Assembly (NCBI RefSeq): GCF_024298825.1
Contig: NZ_CP101153.1
Coordinates: 3,224,001-3,288,000 of the forward strand
Length of the DNA: 64,000 bases
Direction: 5' to 3'
DNA from: Haloglomus salinum
Lineage (GTDB): Archaea > Halobacteriota > Halobacteria > Halobacteriales > Haloarculaceae
The stretch's first letter is position 1. Every line of letters begins with the position of its first letter. The notes under the pieces are model-generated. The model did no database searches. It worked only from the letters and a program-made list of their open reading frames with translations, and was not told where the DNA came from. Below, in pieces: positions 8,135 through 17,200 of this stretch. A program made the position numbers and the translations under genes.

Positions 8135-8424
8135 CAGGCGGAGATGTGGCCCTCTTCACGGAGCTGGTCGGCGTCCTGCTTGTCGTAGCGCCACGTGATG
8201 TCGCCCTTCTCGTCCTGCCAGTCCCACGGCTCGACCAGCACCACGTCGTCCTCGCGGATCCAGATGCGCTTCTGCATCCGCCCCGGGATGCGCGCGGTAC
8301 GCTCCTTGCCGTCCATACACCGGACCTTCACCCGGTTCGCACCGAGCATCTCCGTGACGACCGCGAACACCTCGTCGTCGTCCGGCATGCGGAGGTTCTT
8401 CCGGCCGCCGTCGTCCTCGCTCAT
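8134..8424 (-). CDS. eif1A: translation initiation factor aIF-1A
   Basis: A 96-residue S1-like OB-fold protein beginning [20 protein letters not shown]. The core has [20 protein letters not shown], then [18 protein letters not shown], the conserved OB-fold of eIF1A, followed by [20 protein letters not shown]. It binds the 30S A site during initiation. The ATG at 8424 is fixed by a TATA element 28 bases upstream; longer in-frame extension toward 8622 would cross the divergent promoter. It is the first gene of the operon with rio1. Confidence 0.95.
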   Translation of the reverse strand: MSEDDGGRKNLRMPDDDEVFAVVTEMLGANRVKVRCMDGKERTARIPGRMQKRIWIREDDVVLVEPWDWQDEKGDITWRYDKQDADQLREEGHISA

Positions 8425-8448
8425 ACGCGGCGGTTCGGTGGCCCGAAG

Positions 8449-8454
8449 TTTAAG
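8449..8454 (-). promoter_or_regulatory. TATA box of the eIF1A-rio1-GNAT operon
   Basis: CTTAAA on the minus strand, centred 28 bases before the eIF1A ATG; leaderless arrangement. Confidence 0.6.
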
Positions 8455-8586
8455 TGCAATGCATGATTCCGCGGAATCGGTCGACTGGCCCCCCCTGTCG
8501 TGGCCGTCGCTGAGCGCCCGTACCGCGGCGGCGACCTCGCCCCGTGCAGGCCCCGGTTTAACGGTGCCTGCGAACAATTGCCAATC

Positions 8587-8594
8587 CTTTATTG
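8587..8594 (+). promoter_or_regulatory. TATA box of the alcohol dehydrogenase gene
   Basis: CTTTATTG is centred about 31 bases before the ATG at 8622, in the divergent spacer shared with eIF1A. Confidence 0.5.
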
Positions 8595-8621
8595 TGACGT
8601 ACGCACTCTCCGCAGGACGCA

Positions 8622-9689
8622 ATGAGAGCCGTAGTTTTCCAGGGACCGGAGGAGCCGATGCAGGTCGAAGAGGTCGACCGCCCGGACTGCCCTTCGGACG
8701 GGGTCGTCATCGAGACCGAAGCCTGCGGGGTGTGCCGCTCGGACTGGCACGCCTGGCAGGGCGACTGGTCGTGGATCGGGATGATGATGACGGAGGGTCT
8801 CATCTTCGGCCACGAGCCCGTCGGCGTGGTCGCCGAGGTCGGTGACGATGTCGAGAACTTCCGCGAGGGCGACCGGGTCACGAACCCGTTCAACCTCTCG
8901 GACGGGACGTGTGTCCACTGCAAGGAGGGCCATCAGAACCGCTGTGAACGCTCCATCCCGATGGGGTTCGTGAACTTCTCGTCGGGCGCGTTCGCCGAGG
9001 AGTACCCCGTCCGCGCGGCGGACACCAACCTCATCAAGCTCCCCGAGGGCGTCGATTCGGTCGACGTCGCGGGGCTGGGCTGTCGCTTCGCGACCGCCTT
9101 CCACGGCATCGCCCACCGCGTCGACGTCGACCCCGGCGATTGGGTCGCCGTCCACGGCTGTGGTGGCGTCGGCCTCTCCGCCGTCCACACGGCCAACGCG
9201 CTCGGTGCCAACGTCATCGGCGTCGACCTGAACGAGGCCGCCCTCGAGAAGGCCGAGGAACTCGGCGCGGACGAGACCATCAAGGTGGACGACGTCCAGG
9301 ACGTGCCGCAGGCAGTCAAGAAGAAGACCCCCAAGTCGCGCGGCTGTGAGGTGTCCGTCGACGCGCTGGGTATCGCCCAGACCTGCCAGAACTCCGTCAA
9401 CTCGCTCGGCAAGGGCGGCCAGCACCTCCAGATCGGCCTGACGACGAGCGAGGAGGGTGGCGAGGTCTCCCTGCCCGTCGACAACATCGTCACGGACGAG
9501 CGCGAGTTCATCGGCTCCTACGGGATGCCGCCCCACGAGTACGACGAGATATTCCGGATGATGGACAACGGCAAGATCGACCCCGGCGCCATCGTCTCCG
9601 AGACCATCTCCCTGTCCGAGGTCCCCGAGACCATCGCCTCGATGGGCGACTACGATACGGTCGGGATTCCGGTCTGCAACAAGTTCTAA
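8622..9689 (+). CDS. zinc-dependent alcohol dehydrogenase family protein
   Basis: A 355-residue medium-chain dehydrogenase/reductase. Catalytic zinc ligands are Cys38 (CGVCRSD) and His64-Glu65 (FGHEP). The structural lobe reads [16 protein letters not shown], giving Asp94, Cys97, Cys100 and Cys108, so one of the four usual Cys is Asp. The Rossmann motif is [20 protein letters not shown], followed by [19 protein letters not shown]; the acidic Asp after the second strand suggests NAD preference. It oxidises an alcohol or sugar alcohol; the substrate is not evident. It is monocistronic with its own TATA box and ends facing a hairpin-rich spacer. Confidence 0.9.
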   Translation: MRAVVFQGPEEPMQVEEVDRPDCPSDGVVIETEACGVCRSDWHAWQGDWSWIGMMMTEGLIFGHEPVGVVAEVGDDVENFREGDRVTNPFNLSDGTCVHCKEGHQNRCERSIPMGFVNFSSGAFAEEYPVRAADTNLIKLPEGVDSVDVAGLGCRFATAFHGIAHRVDVDPGDWVAVHGCGGVGLSAVHTANALGANVIGVDLNEAALEKAEELGADETIKVDDVQDVPQAVKKKTPKSRGCEVSVDALGIAQTCQNSVNSLGKGGQHLQIGLTTSEEGGEVSLPVDNIVTDEREFIGSYGMPPHEYDEIFRMMDNGKIDPGAIVSETISLSEVPETIASMGDYDTVGIPVCNKF

Positions 9690-9926
9690 ACGCGAGCTGT
9701 TTTCCGGCTCGGGTTTGCTCGCGCGCCCTTCGCGCGCGCTGCACGAACCACTCGGCGCAAAAATCATTCAGAAAAAAGGCCGCTCTCCGCTCGCTTCGCT
9801 CACTCCGAGCGGTGAAACGCGCTCGCTTCGCTCGCGCGTACACAGTATCTGGACTCCGGTCGCGGGTCCACTTCGGAACGAGGTTCCGGGGTTCTCTGGC
9901 CAGACGAACCGGCGCCAGGGCGCCAG
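9690..9926. repeat. hairpin-rich convergent spacer (haloarchaeal palindromic repeats)
   Basis: No gene. The stretch contains CCGCTCG at 9787-9793 pairing with CGAGCGG at 9806-9812, and ACGCGC/GCGCGT arms at about 9817-9839 around the GCTCGCTTCGCTC motif. A further GCGCGC-rich inverted repeat lies at about 9719-9740. A short A-rich segment (about 9759-9780) separates them. It lies between the convergent dehydrogenase and caspase-like genes, so transcription termination is a plausible role. Confidence 0.55.
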
Positions 9927-11975
9927 TCAGCCGGGGCCTTCCGTCGTCGACCCGGCGAACTGCGGGTGTTCCTGGTAGAAGTTCCCGTTGTACGTCACGC
10001 CCTGGGCGTACCGCTCGTGAGCGACCGAGTAGTCGTGGGCCTCCTTCCAGCTGATGTCGCCGTTGCCGTTCGCGTCGACGACCGACATGGGAACGTTCGT
10101 CCCGTTGGGGTAGGTCCCCGCGAGCGCGGCCACGAAGTGGTATCCGTAGGGGCCGACACCGTCGGAGCCGGTCGTGCTGTAGGTCACCTCGCCGTTCTTG
10201 CCGGCGGTGCCGATGGCGGTGACGACCGGGTCACTGGTCCCCTGGCGCTGCATGAGGTCGACGTTCGGCTGGTCGTTTCGGGCGTTCAGGAACTGGCCGC
10301 TGTAGCACTGCTTCATCATCACGTACCCCTCGTCGAGCCCCGCCTCGTTCACGCGCTCGAACATCGTCCGCAGTTCCACGGGCGTCAGCGACGACCCGTC
10401 ACCGCTCAAGCCCAGCAGGCTCTTCCCCTCGGGGTCGGAGGTCTGGCCGTGGTTGTAGGTGAAGACCATGAGTTCGGTGTTCACTCCGCAATCCTCGACC
10501 CGGCTCTCGAGTGTGTCGAACGTGTCGTTGATCGCCGTCTCGCTCGCGTCGTCGTCTACGATAGTCCGCCCGTTGACCGAGGTCGCGTGGCCGGTCCCGG
10601 CGCCGTTGAAGTAGTGGACGAAGATCTGGTCGTCCGAGAGTCCGAAGGAACCGTTCATCGCCTTGTACGTGTACCTGACGTCGTTCCAGTACCGCTTGTG
10701 GTTGTTGGCCGAGTTGATGCCGCCGCTCATGATGACCGCGAACCGACACTCGCTCCGGTCGTACACGAGCTCCGGGAACCGCGCGGGGTCGATGCGATTG
10801 CGTACCTCGACGAAGCGGATGTAGTCGCTCGGGCCCAGGATATCGTACTCCTCGATCTGCAGTTCGACCTCGGGTGTCTCCTCGTTGTCGTCCTCGCTGG
10901 ACGCGACCCGCCCGACCAGTTCGAAGCGGTAGCCCTCCGACCACTCGGCGCGCTCCGACGGCGGGACCTCCACCGTGTCGAGCGGCAGGGTGCCCTCGGC
11001 TGGGAGCGCCCGGTCCTGTGCGACGCGGCTGTAGTTCTCGACGAGCACACTGTTGTCGACCTCGCCCTGCGCGACGACGTTGTTGTGCAGCGTCCCCCGG
11101 ACGCGGACCCGCTCGCCGGTCCACCGCTCGGGGTCCTCGTTCAGTTCCTCGATGGTCACGGTCGGAAGCTCCTCCGGGTCGTCAGGCGTGGGCGACGACT
11201 CGGTCGTGGACGTCGGGTACGCCGTTCCCGTAATCGTGGAGTTCGTCCCCTCGTGCTGGATGCAGCGGTAGAGCCGGTCCAGCCGGGACCGTTCGGCCGT
11301 GTTGGACTGCTCGTAGACGCTCCCCAGTACGACGTAATCGCCCCCGTGCTCGACGCGCACGACCTCGACGAACACGTCCACCGGGTCACCGTCCCGGGCC
11401 CCGGTCGCCGTGAAGCGTGTCCGGGTCGCCGTCGTCCCCAGCGTGGTCACCTCGTCGGTCCCTTCCTTCTGGAGGTCCTGCAGTGACCCGTACTCGTCGA
11501 GTCCCGAGTCGAGGTTCTCGACCATCTCCCGTGGCGACCAGTTCCGGACCGGGTTCACCGACTGCCCGGCTGCCTGCGCCTGCGGTGTCGTGAACACCGC
11601 GAACCCGCCCTTCGACTCGGTTCCCCCCTCGCCGTCCGGTCCCTCCCGGGCGTAGCTGTTCACGTAGTTCGAGAAGGAGACATTCCGGGATTGACCGCCG
11701 ACCTCCAGGGTCCGCGAGACGTTCTCCCAGCGGGACAGTTCGCCCGTGTACCCCGTCGAGGAGAGTGCCTCGTCGCAGGCGCTGGCTGGCGAGGCGGTGA
11801 ACGCGAGCGGCCCCGACAGCATCGAACACCCGCTCGACAGCACGACGAGTGCGAGCAGTATCGTGGCAGTGCGGCGGCGGACGGCTGGGCTCGCAGCCAT
11901 ACCCAGCCAGCCGTACATCCGCCGGCAGTTCCCCAGCACTCCGCTCCCCCGTACCCGCTCGGCGATCCGGACCAT
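9927..11975 (-). CDS. caspase-like (clan CD) lipoprotein with an EF-hand loop
   Basis: A 682-residue secreted protein. The hydrophobic segment RRRTATILLALVVLSSGC ends in a lipobox (Cys50). Residues 60-260 are an extracellular region with no known motif. Residues 270-380 (TVTIEELNEDPERWTGERV onward) look like an OB-type beta domain. Residues 408-650 form a legumain/caspase-type fold: CRFAVIMSGG, catalytic His509 in FTYNHGQTSD and Cys557 in MMKQCYSGQF. A canonical 12-residue EF-hand loop (634-645, D-A-N-G-N-G-D-I-S-W-K-E) follows the catalytic core. Start 11975 fits a TATA box 28 bases upstream; 11900 (MAASPAVRRR) would give a more usual signal length. It could be a calcium-dependent cysteine endopeptidase on the cell surface. 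Confidence 0.75.
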   Translation of the reverse strand: MVRIAERVRGSGVLGNCRRMYGWLGMAASPAVRRRTATILLALVVLSSGCSMLSGPLAFTASPASACDEALSSTGYTGELSRWENVSRTLEVGGQSRNVSFSNYVNSYAREGPDGEGGTESKGGFAVFTTPQAQAAGQSVNPVRNWSPREMVENLDSGLDEYGSLQDLQKEGTDEVTTLGTTATRTRFTATGARDGDPVDVFVEVVRVEHGGDYVVLGSVYEQSNTAERSRLDRLYRCIQHEGTNSTITGTAYPTSTTESSPTPDDPEELPTVTIEELNEDPERWTGERVRVRGTLHNNVVAQGEVDNSVLVENYSRVAQDRALPAEGTLPLDTVEVPPSERAEWSEGYRFELVGRVASSEDDNEETPEVELQIEEYDILGPSDYIRFVEVRNRIDPARFPELVYDRSECRFAVIMSGGINSANNHKRYWNDVRYTYKAMNGSFGLSDDQIFVHYFNGAGTGHATSVNGRTIVDDDASETAINDTFDTLESRVEDCGVNTELMVFTYNHGQTSDPEGKSLLGLSGDGSSLTPVELRTMFERVNEAGLDEGYVMMKQCYSGQFLNARNDQPNVDLMQRQGTSDPVVTAIGTAGKNGEVTYSTTGSDGVGPYGYHFVAALAGTYPNGTNVPMSVVDANGNGDISWKEAHDYSVAHERYAQGVTYNGNFYQEHPQFAGSTTEGPG

Positions 11976-11998
11976 GTTGAGTGTGAGCTATGCACACG

Positions 11999-12006
11999 AA
12001 ATAAAG
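11999..12006 (-). promoter_or_regulatory. TATA box of the caspase-like gene
   Basis: CTTTATTT on the minus strand is centred about 28 bases before the ATG at 11975, in an AT-rich patch (about 11985-12040). It favours the longer N-terminus. Confidence 0.55.
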
Positions 12007-12213
12007 TATTCTCAAAATATCGTCCTATTGATATACGGGTGAGACGGGCTCTGTGGCGTATGCTGTCGACGTGTGTTCGATAGACGGGAGCCGGTCGGGT
12101 TCCTCGGTGCCCGACGGAAACCGGGCTCGCGAGACAGCCGATGACTGTTGGCGATTGGAGCAACCCGATTCCACTGTCCGGGTTCGGGGTCCGGTTCGCA
12201 ACGCGCTCGACGG

Positions 12214-12990
12214 TCAGCGCCGGATGACCTCGACCTCGTGGCCGTCGTTCGTCTTCGTGAACGCGTACATCTGGTTGCAGGATTCGGGGTCGCGGTAGTC
12301 CTCGGCGTCGCGCAACTGGAGTGTCTCCCAGGCGTCGTTCAGGTCGGCAGCCCGGACCGCGAGGTGCCCCCAGGCATCACCCATCTCGTAGGAGCGGCCG
12401 TCGTAGTTGTAGGTGAGCTCGACGCTCATCGCCTCCTCCGGCGCGCCCTCCGGCCGCATGAAGTAGAGCGCGAAGTCGTCCAGCTCGACGCGGCGGTGCA
12501 TCTCGTAGCCGAGCTTCCGGGTGTACCAGCCGATGGCGGCGTCGGCGTCCTCGACGCGGAGCATCGTGTGGTCGAGCGACCAGCGCGCGCCATAGTCACG
12601 CTCGACGATCTCGATCTCGTGGCCGTCCGGGTCCGTGACGAAGGCGTAGTGGCCGCCACAGGACTCGGGGTCGCGGTAGTCCTCGACGCCTTCGTCCATC
12701 AGCTGCTCGTACGCCTGGTGGACGTCCTCGACACGGACGGCGATGTGGCCCCAGGCGTCGCCGAACTCGTACGTGCGGTCGTCGTGGTTGTATGTGAGTT
12801 CGAGGACGGCGCCCTCGTCGTGACGGTCCCCGGGCGCGAGGAAGACGTTGGTGAAGGTGTCGGCCTCCATGCGCCCCTCCTCGACGTAGTCGAGATGGGT
12901 GGTGTACCAGTCGACCGATTCCTCCAGGTCCTCGACGCGCATCATGGTGTGGTCGAGCGTCGCGTCCAGTCCGGTCTCGGATTCCAGCAT
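12214..12990 (-). CDS. two-domain glyoxalase/VOC family protein (lactoylglutathione lyase-like)
   Basis: A 258-residue protein made of two vicinal-oxygen-chelate domains in tandem. Each has LDHTM-M/L-RVED (about 12 and 140), an aromatic W-Y-T motif, an ELTYN strand (about 64 and 188), a DAWGH motif (residues about 78 and 202) and a final GHE-I/V-E-V/I strand. Metal ligands are expected from the repeated His and Glu residues. Glyoxalase I isomerises the hemithioacetal of methylglyoxal and a thiol; in this organism the thiol would more likely be gamma-glutamylcysteine than glutathione, given the gshA gene in the window (inference). Fused tandem domains occur in eukaryotic and some halophile glyoxalases. 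Monocistronic; the ATG at 12990 has a T-rich box about 30 bases upstream. Confidence 0.85.
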   Translation of the reverse strand: MLESETGLDATLDHTMMRVEDLEESVDWYTTHLDYVEEGRMEADTFTNVFLAPGDRHDEGAVLELTYNHDDRTYEFGDAWGHIAVRVEDVHQAYEQLMDEGVEDYRDPESCGGHYAFVTDPDGHEIEIVERDYGARWSLDHTMLRVEDADAAIGWYTRKLGYEMHRRVELDDFALYFMRPEGAPEEAMSVELTYNYDGRSYEMGDAWGHLAVRAADLNDAWETLQLRDAEDYRDPESCNQMYAFTKTNDGHEVEVIRR

Positions 12991-13188
12991 TGGTCGCGCC
13001 TACTCGCGCGCGAGCGAAAAAGGTAGTGACGGCGATGGGATTCCGGATGCGACCCGGCGACCCGGACGGAATCGGATAACCGCAGCAATAGCCTCTTTTG
13101 TTATCTATGTGGGTATCTTGATGTTATTCTGTGGTGCTATTGGGATACATGTGGGTTTGAGACGCTATGATATCCGGAACGGCGAAGG

Positions 13189-13440
13189 CTATCCGTCCAG
13201 TTCCGGGTCGTAGCCGTCCGCGTTCTCGCCGCCGGGGCGAGGTTCGACGCCGACCTGCCGGAGCGCCTCGTAGTAGGTCGAGGCGTCGGCCTCGCCGACG
13301 AACGTCGCGAGCGCGTCGTGGTCGAGCTCCCACGCCGCGTACTGGACGGCGCTCCGGTTGAGCGGGTGGTCGACCTCCGCGTGGTCGAGCGCCTCGGTCA
13401 GCTGCGAGCGCACCTCCTCGGTGATGGAGACGCGGGTCAT
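13189..13440 (-). CDS. small conserved haloarchaeal protein, unknown function
   Basis: An 83-residue acidic protein starting MTRVSITEEVRSQLTEALDH and ending in a Gly/Asp-rich tail (GGENADGYDPELDG). The body is predicted mostly helical. No catalytic or binding motif is visible. It begins 22 bp after the stop of the DnaJ-domain gene on the same strand, so it is probably the second gene of that operon and may work with it. The spacer from 13000 to 13188 downstream holds an AT-rich stretch (13090-13170) and no gene. Confidence 0.65.
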   Translation of the reverse strand: MTRVSITEEVRSQLTEALDHAEVDHPLNRSAVQYAAWELDHDALATFVGEADASTYYEALRQVGVEPRPGGENADGYDPELDG

Positions 13441-13462
13441 GCGGCCCTCCGGAGGGAAGCGC

Positions 13463-14092
13463 TCACGACGCGGCCTCCCCGGTGGCTGCGGCCTCGCGGG
13501 CCGCCGTGTACGCTTCGCGCACGCGCTTGAACTCGTCCTCGTCGCCGCCGTGGTCCGGGTGGACCTGCTTGACCTTCCGGCGGTAGGCCGCCCGGACCTC
13601 GGACTCGCTTGCACCCTCCGACAGCCCGAGGACGGCGAACGCCTCGTCGTAGGGCTCCAGGTCCCGCTCTGCGGGGTCCCGGCCGAGGTCGACCTCGGGC
13701 GTCTCGAACGGGAGTCGCGAGCCCAGATGGATGCCCGGCAGCTCGTGTTCGACGAGCACCGGGTGGGTCGCGGTGCGCTCCAGACGGTAGAACGTCCGCG
13801 GGTCGAACGTGATGGCCACGTCGCGACCGGGAAGGTAGAACTCGACGCTCGCTCCCTCGACGGGGTGGTTCTCGGCGTAGGGCTCGTCGATGGCGTCGAG
13901 ATACTCGCGGATCTCGACCGTCCGGCGTTCGCTGTCCGTGTTCGACCCAGACCCACCACCGGTGCCCCGGCCGGGGAACCAGCGTGTCCCGACGTAGAAC
14001 AGCCCGGCGGCGCAACAGCTCGCGGCGAACCCGAGCAGCAGTCCCACGACGACCCATCGCGGGACCCCGAACCACAGACCCTCGCTCGGCAC
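13463..14092 (-). CDS. membrane-anchored DnaJ-domain protein
   Basis: A 209-residue protein with an N-terminal membrane helix (about 12-35, PRWVVVGLLLGFAASCCAAG), a glycine/serine linker, a beta-rich middle domain (55-140) and a C-terminal J domain (148-208). The J domain has YDEAFAVLGLSEGASESEV and the essential HPD at 178-180 (QVHPDHGG). J proteins stimulate the ATPase of DnaK; tethering would place the client-handling site at the inner membrane face. The GTG start at 14092 is chosen because the frame upstream is Arg-rich and lacks a promoter; a GATACTTACT box lies about 30 bases before it. Operon with the 83-residue protein downstream. Confidence 0.75.
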   Translation of the reverse strand: MPSEGLWFGVPRWVVVGLLLGFAASCCAAGLFYVGTRWFPGRGTGGGSGSNTDSERRTVEIREYLDAIDEPYAENHPVEGASVEFYLPGRDVAITFDPRTFYRLERTATHPVLVEHELPGIHLGSRLPFETPEVDLGRDPAERDLEPYDEAFAVLGLSEGASESEVRAAYRRKVKQVHPDHGGDEDEFKRVREAYTAAREAAATGEAAS

Positions 14093-14192
14093 GACGCCCC
14101 GTAGGGGTGGTGGGAGTAAGTATCTCTCGGGACCGGGCCGGGTGTCCGGGGACGAACGAAGGCCGGCGACCCTCGCGCCGTCGGCCGTTTGG

Positions 14193-14211
14193 ACGGTTCT
14201 GTCAGAACCGT
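14193..14211. promoter_or_regulatory. perfect 19-bp palindrome upstream of the M14 carboxypeptidase
   Basis: ACGGTTCTG, one T, CAGAACCGT: nine-base arms with a single central base. It lies 61-79 bases upstream of the carboxypeptidase ATG and about 100 bases from the divergent DnaJ-domain gene start. It shares the core GTTCT-R-TCAGAAC with a site before ribH. It is probably a regulator binding site. Confidence 0.5.
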
Positions 14212-14271
14212 TTACCCGTCGGGAACGCCCTCTCGGACAACCGCGGAGTACGTGGTGTCCACACATCCACA

Positions 14272-17200
14272 ATGGTACGAGACGACACATCCGAGGACGG
14301 GAGCGATGGACGGTTCGACGACGCTGGTATCGACCGGCGGACGTTCGTGAAGCTGTCGGCGGCGACGGGCGCGGCGCTCGCGCTGCCCGGCAATGCCACC
14401 GCGAGTGCGTCCGCCCCCGCGTTCGACGCGGAGTACGAGTACATCCAGAACCACACACCAGCGGACCACGCGGTGCCGACGCTGGTCCGGTTCGAGTCCG
14501 GCACCGACCCCACGGTGCTGGAGTCGTTCGACCCGAACGCCGTCACGACGACCGAGCCCGAGCCGGCCGCCTACGGACGGCTGACGGCCACGGAGGCGGA
14601 GGTCGCGGCGGCCGAACTCCCGCAGGCGTCGAAGTTCCAGTTCGCGCCGGGGTCGAACCCGTTCTGGCGCATCGGCTACTATCCGTTCGGGGTCTTCCCC
14701 GAGGCGCGGCGGGCCGTCGACTGGATCGGCTTCGAGCAGCTCAAGGACGGCCTCCACGAGCTGGAGGACCGCTACTCCGATACGGTCCGCATCAAACGCT
14801 TCGGGCAGTCCCCCGGCCACCTGAACAACGCGACCAACCGCGACGACCCGAAGGGGATGTACCTCGCCGAGGTGACCGACTTCACCTCCGAGGCGTCCTT
14901 CGCGGAGAAGGAGAAGGTGTTCTTCTCCTGTTCGCTGCACGGGCTAGAGCGGGCCGGCGCCGAGGCTGGCGCGCGTATCATCGAGAACATCGCGCGCGGC
15001 GACCAGTTCGCCGGCGACCTGCCGGAACTGCTCGAGGACGCCGTCCTCATCTTCGGCTTCACCAACCCGGACGGCTGGGCGGTCCGGAACCCGCAGTACG
15101 ACTCCGGTTGGCAGCTCGGCGGTCCCGGGACCGGGCTCCCCCGCGCTCCGGCCGCGCCGCTGTTCGAGCGCGGGAACGCCGAGGTGTTCGACACCAACCG
15201 CCAGTACCCGACGGTCGGGTACATCACGACCGCGCACAACCCCGCCGAGCCGCGTGACGCGCCGGACTACATCCACGACAAGGTGCCCGACGCGGTGTCT
15301 ATCGTCCAGCAGTTCCGCTCGTACGAGAACCTCAACTACGGTGCGGACCTCCACGGCGGGCCGCTGTTCGAGGACTTCGTGCTCGGACTCATCTCGCAGG
15401 ACCAGTACACCCTCGAGGAGTCCCACGAGGTGTACGCGATGTGCGAGGTCATCAAGGAGAACCTCGACGAGGCGCTGGTCGAGTGGCAGACCGCCGGTGA
15501 CCTGAGCGAACCGCTCCGGAACGCGCTCGGCAACCCCTCGGTTCCGCTGGCCGGCGGCACGCCCCCGGACGACGCCTTCGACTACGCGACCATCTACGAC
15601 ACCATCGGCTACACGGTCTCCGGCGCCATGCTGGACTGGATGGCCCACCCCGAGGACCTCGGCGGACTGGGCATGACGACGCTGGACTTCGAGATGTCGT
15701 TCTCGCACATGGTCGGCGGGAACGTCTACAACCCCGAACTGCTTCGGATGGAGGTGCTGGGGTACCGGGAGGCCATCCGGACCATCTCGAACTTCGCGGT
15801 CCGGAACTCCGACACGCCCACGACGGATGACGAGTTCGACACCACCGTCGATACGAAGGTGGAGACGGACACCGACGAGGACGGCGAATCCGTCGCGTTC
15901 GTCACGCCGACGGACCTGTTCGACAGCGAGGGCGAGTTCGACCCCGCGGGCGACCCACTCACGCGCTCCGCCGACGACCTGGACTTCGGCCGCAGCGGTT
16001 CGACCACGACGGACCAGACCAGCCAGTCCACGACCGTCGCCGGGACGGATATCGCCACCGTCTCCCAGGAGGTCCCGGCGGGCCTGCACAGCATGCAGGT
16101 CCACATGCACTCACACAGCGCCATCATGGACCTGGAACTCGTCTCGCCGTCGGGCGAGGTCGTTCGCGAGTTCGAGGGCATCACCGAGAAGCGCGTCGGC
16201 GGGAAATGCTGTGGCTTCCCCGAGTGGGACGTCGCCGACCCCGAACCCGGCGAGTGGACGGTCCGCCTGTCGAACCTGCTGGTCGACGCTCAGGAGGTCG
16301 ACGTGCAGTTCGCCACGCTCTCCTCGAACGGTCCGAACCCCGACCCGAAGGAGGCGCTGGGCTACGAGCAGCGCGGATACACCGTCACGCCGTTCCAGTT
16401 CGCACTCGACTACGACGCAGCCGTCGAGGACCCGGGGGCGGTCGACCTCGTCACCGTGGCCGATGTCGCTGGCGGAGCCCTCTCCGGCTACGACCACGCC
16501 GTCGTCATCCACGACTACGTCGACGCAACGAACCGTGTCGGCGATGCCACCAGAACGGCGTACTTCGACGCGCTCGACGCGTTCGTCGACGCCGGCAACA
16601 ACCTCGTCCTCACGGACACGGGCGTGAACCTGCTGGGTGAACTGGAGAACGACCTCGTGGGGAGCGGCCAGTTCGGGCAGGACGCGTTCACCAGCACCAC
16701 CCAGGACGTGGCCCGATACACGAGCAAGAACCTCGACCACCCGCTGATGACGGACGTGCGCCCCATCCAGAACCAGCTCTGGAAGGTCGCGCCGCTGGGC
16801 TACAACGTCTCCGGTGAGGCGCCGAGCCACCTCGTCTCCCAGAGCGCCTTCACGAGCGGCCCGGCCACGTCGTCGGTCGCCGGCAACATCGACGGGTCTG
16901 TTGCGACGGGCTCGCTGACTCGCGCGTCCGACGACGGCACCGGCATCCACGTCATCGGGTCACTGCTGCCGCCAGCGAGCCAGGCCAACCTCCACCCGTT
17001 CGGCCTGCTCGACTACACGGTCTCGTTCCTCGGCTACCTCGTGTTCACCTCCGCGCTGGGCTTCCAGCAGGTGCGCACCGTCGAGGGTGAGAAGCCGACG
17101 GAGTTCGGCCGCGGCGACTCCTGGGACACCGGTTCCGGCTCGGGCGGCTCCGGTGGGTCGGACGGCCCGACCGTCTCGGGCTCCCGGGGCAGTGCGAGCA

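Noticed and set aside
13984-14271. N-terminal extension of the M14 carboxypeptidase
   Set aside because: The extension is Arg/Pro-rich, precedes an obvious Tat signal peptide and crosses the palindrome and promoter region.
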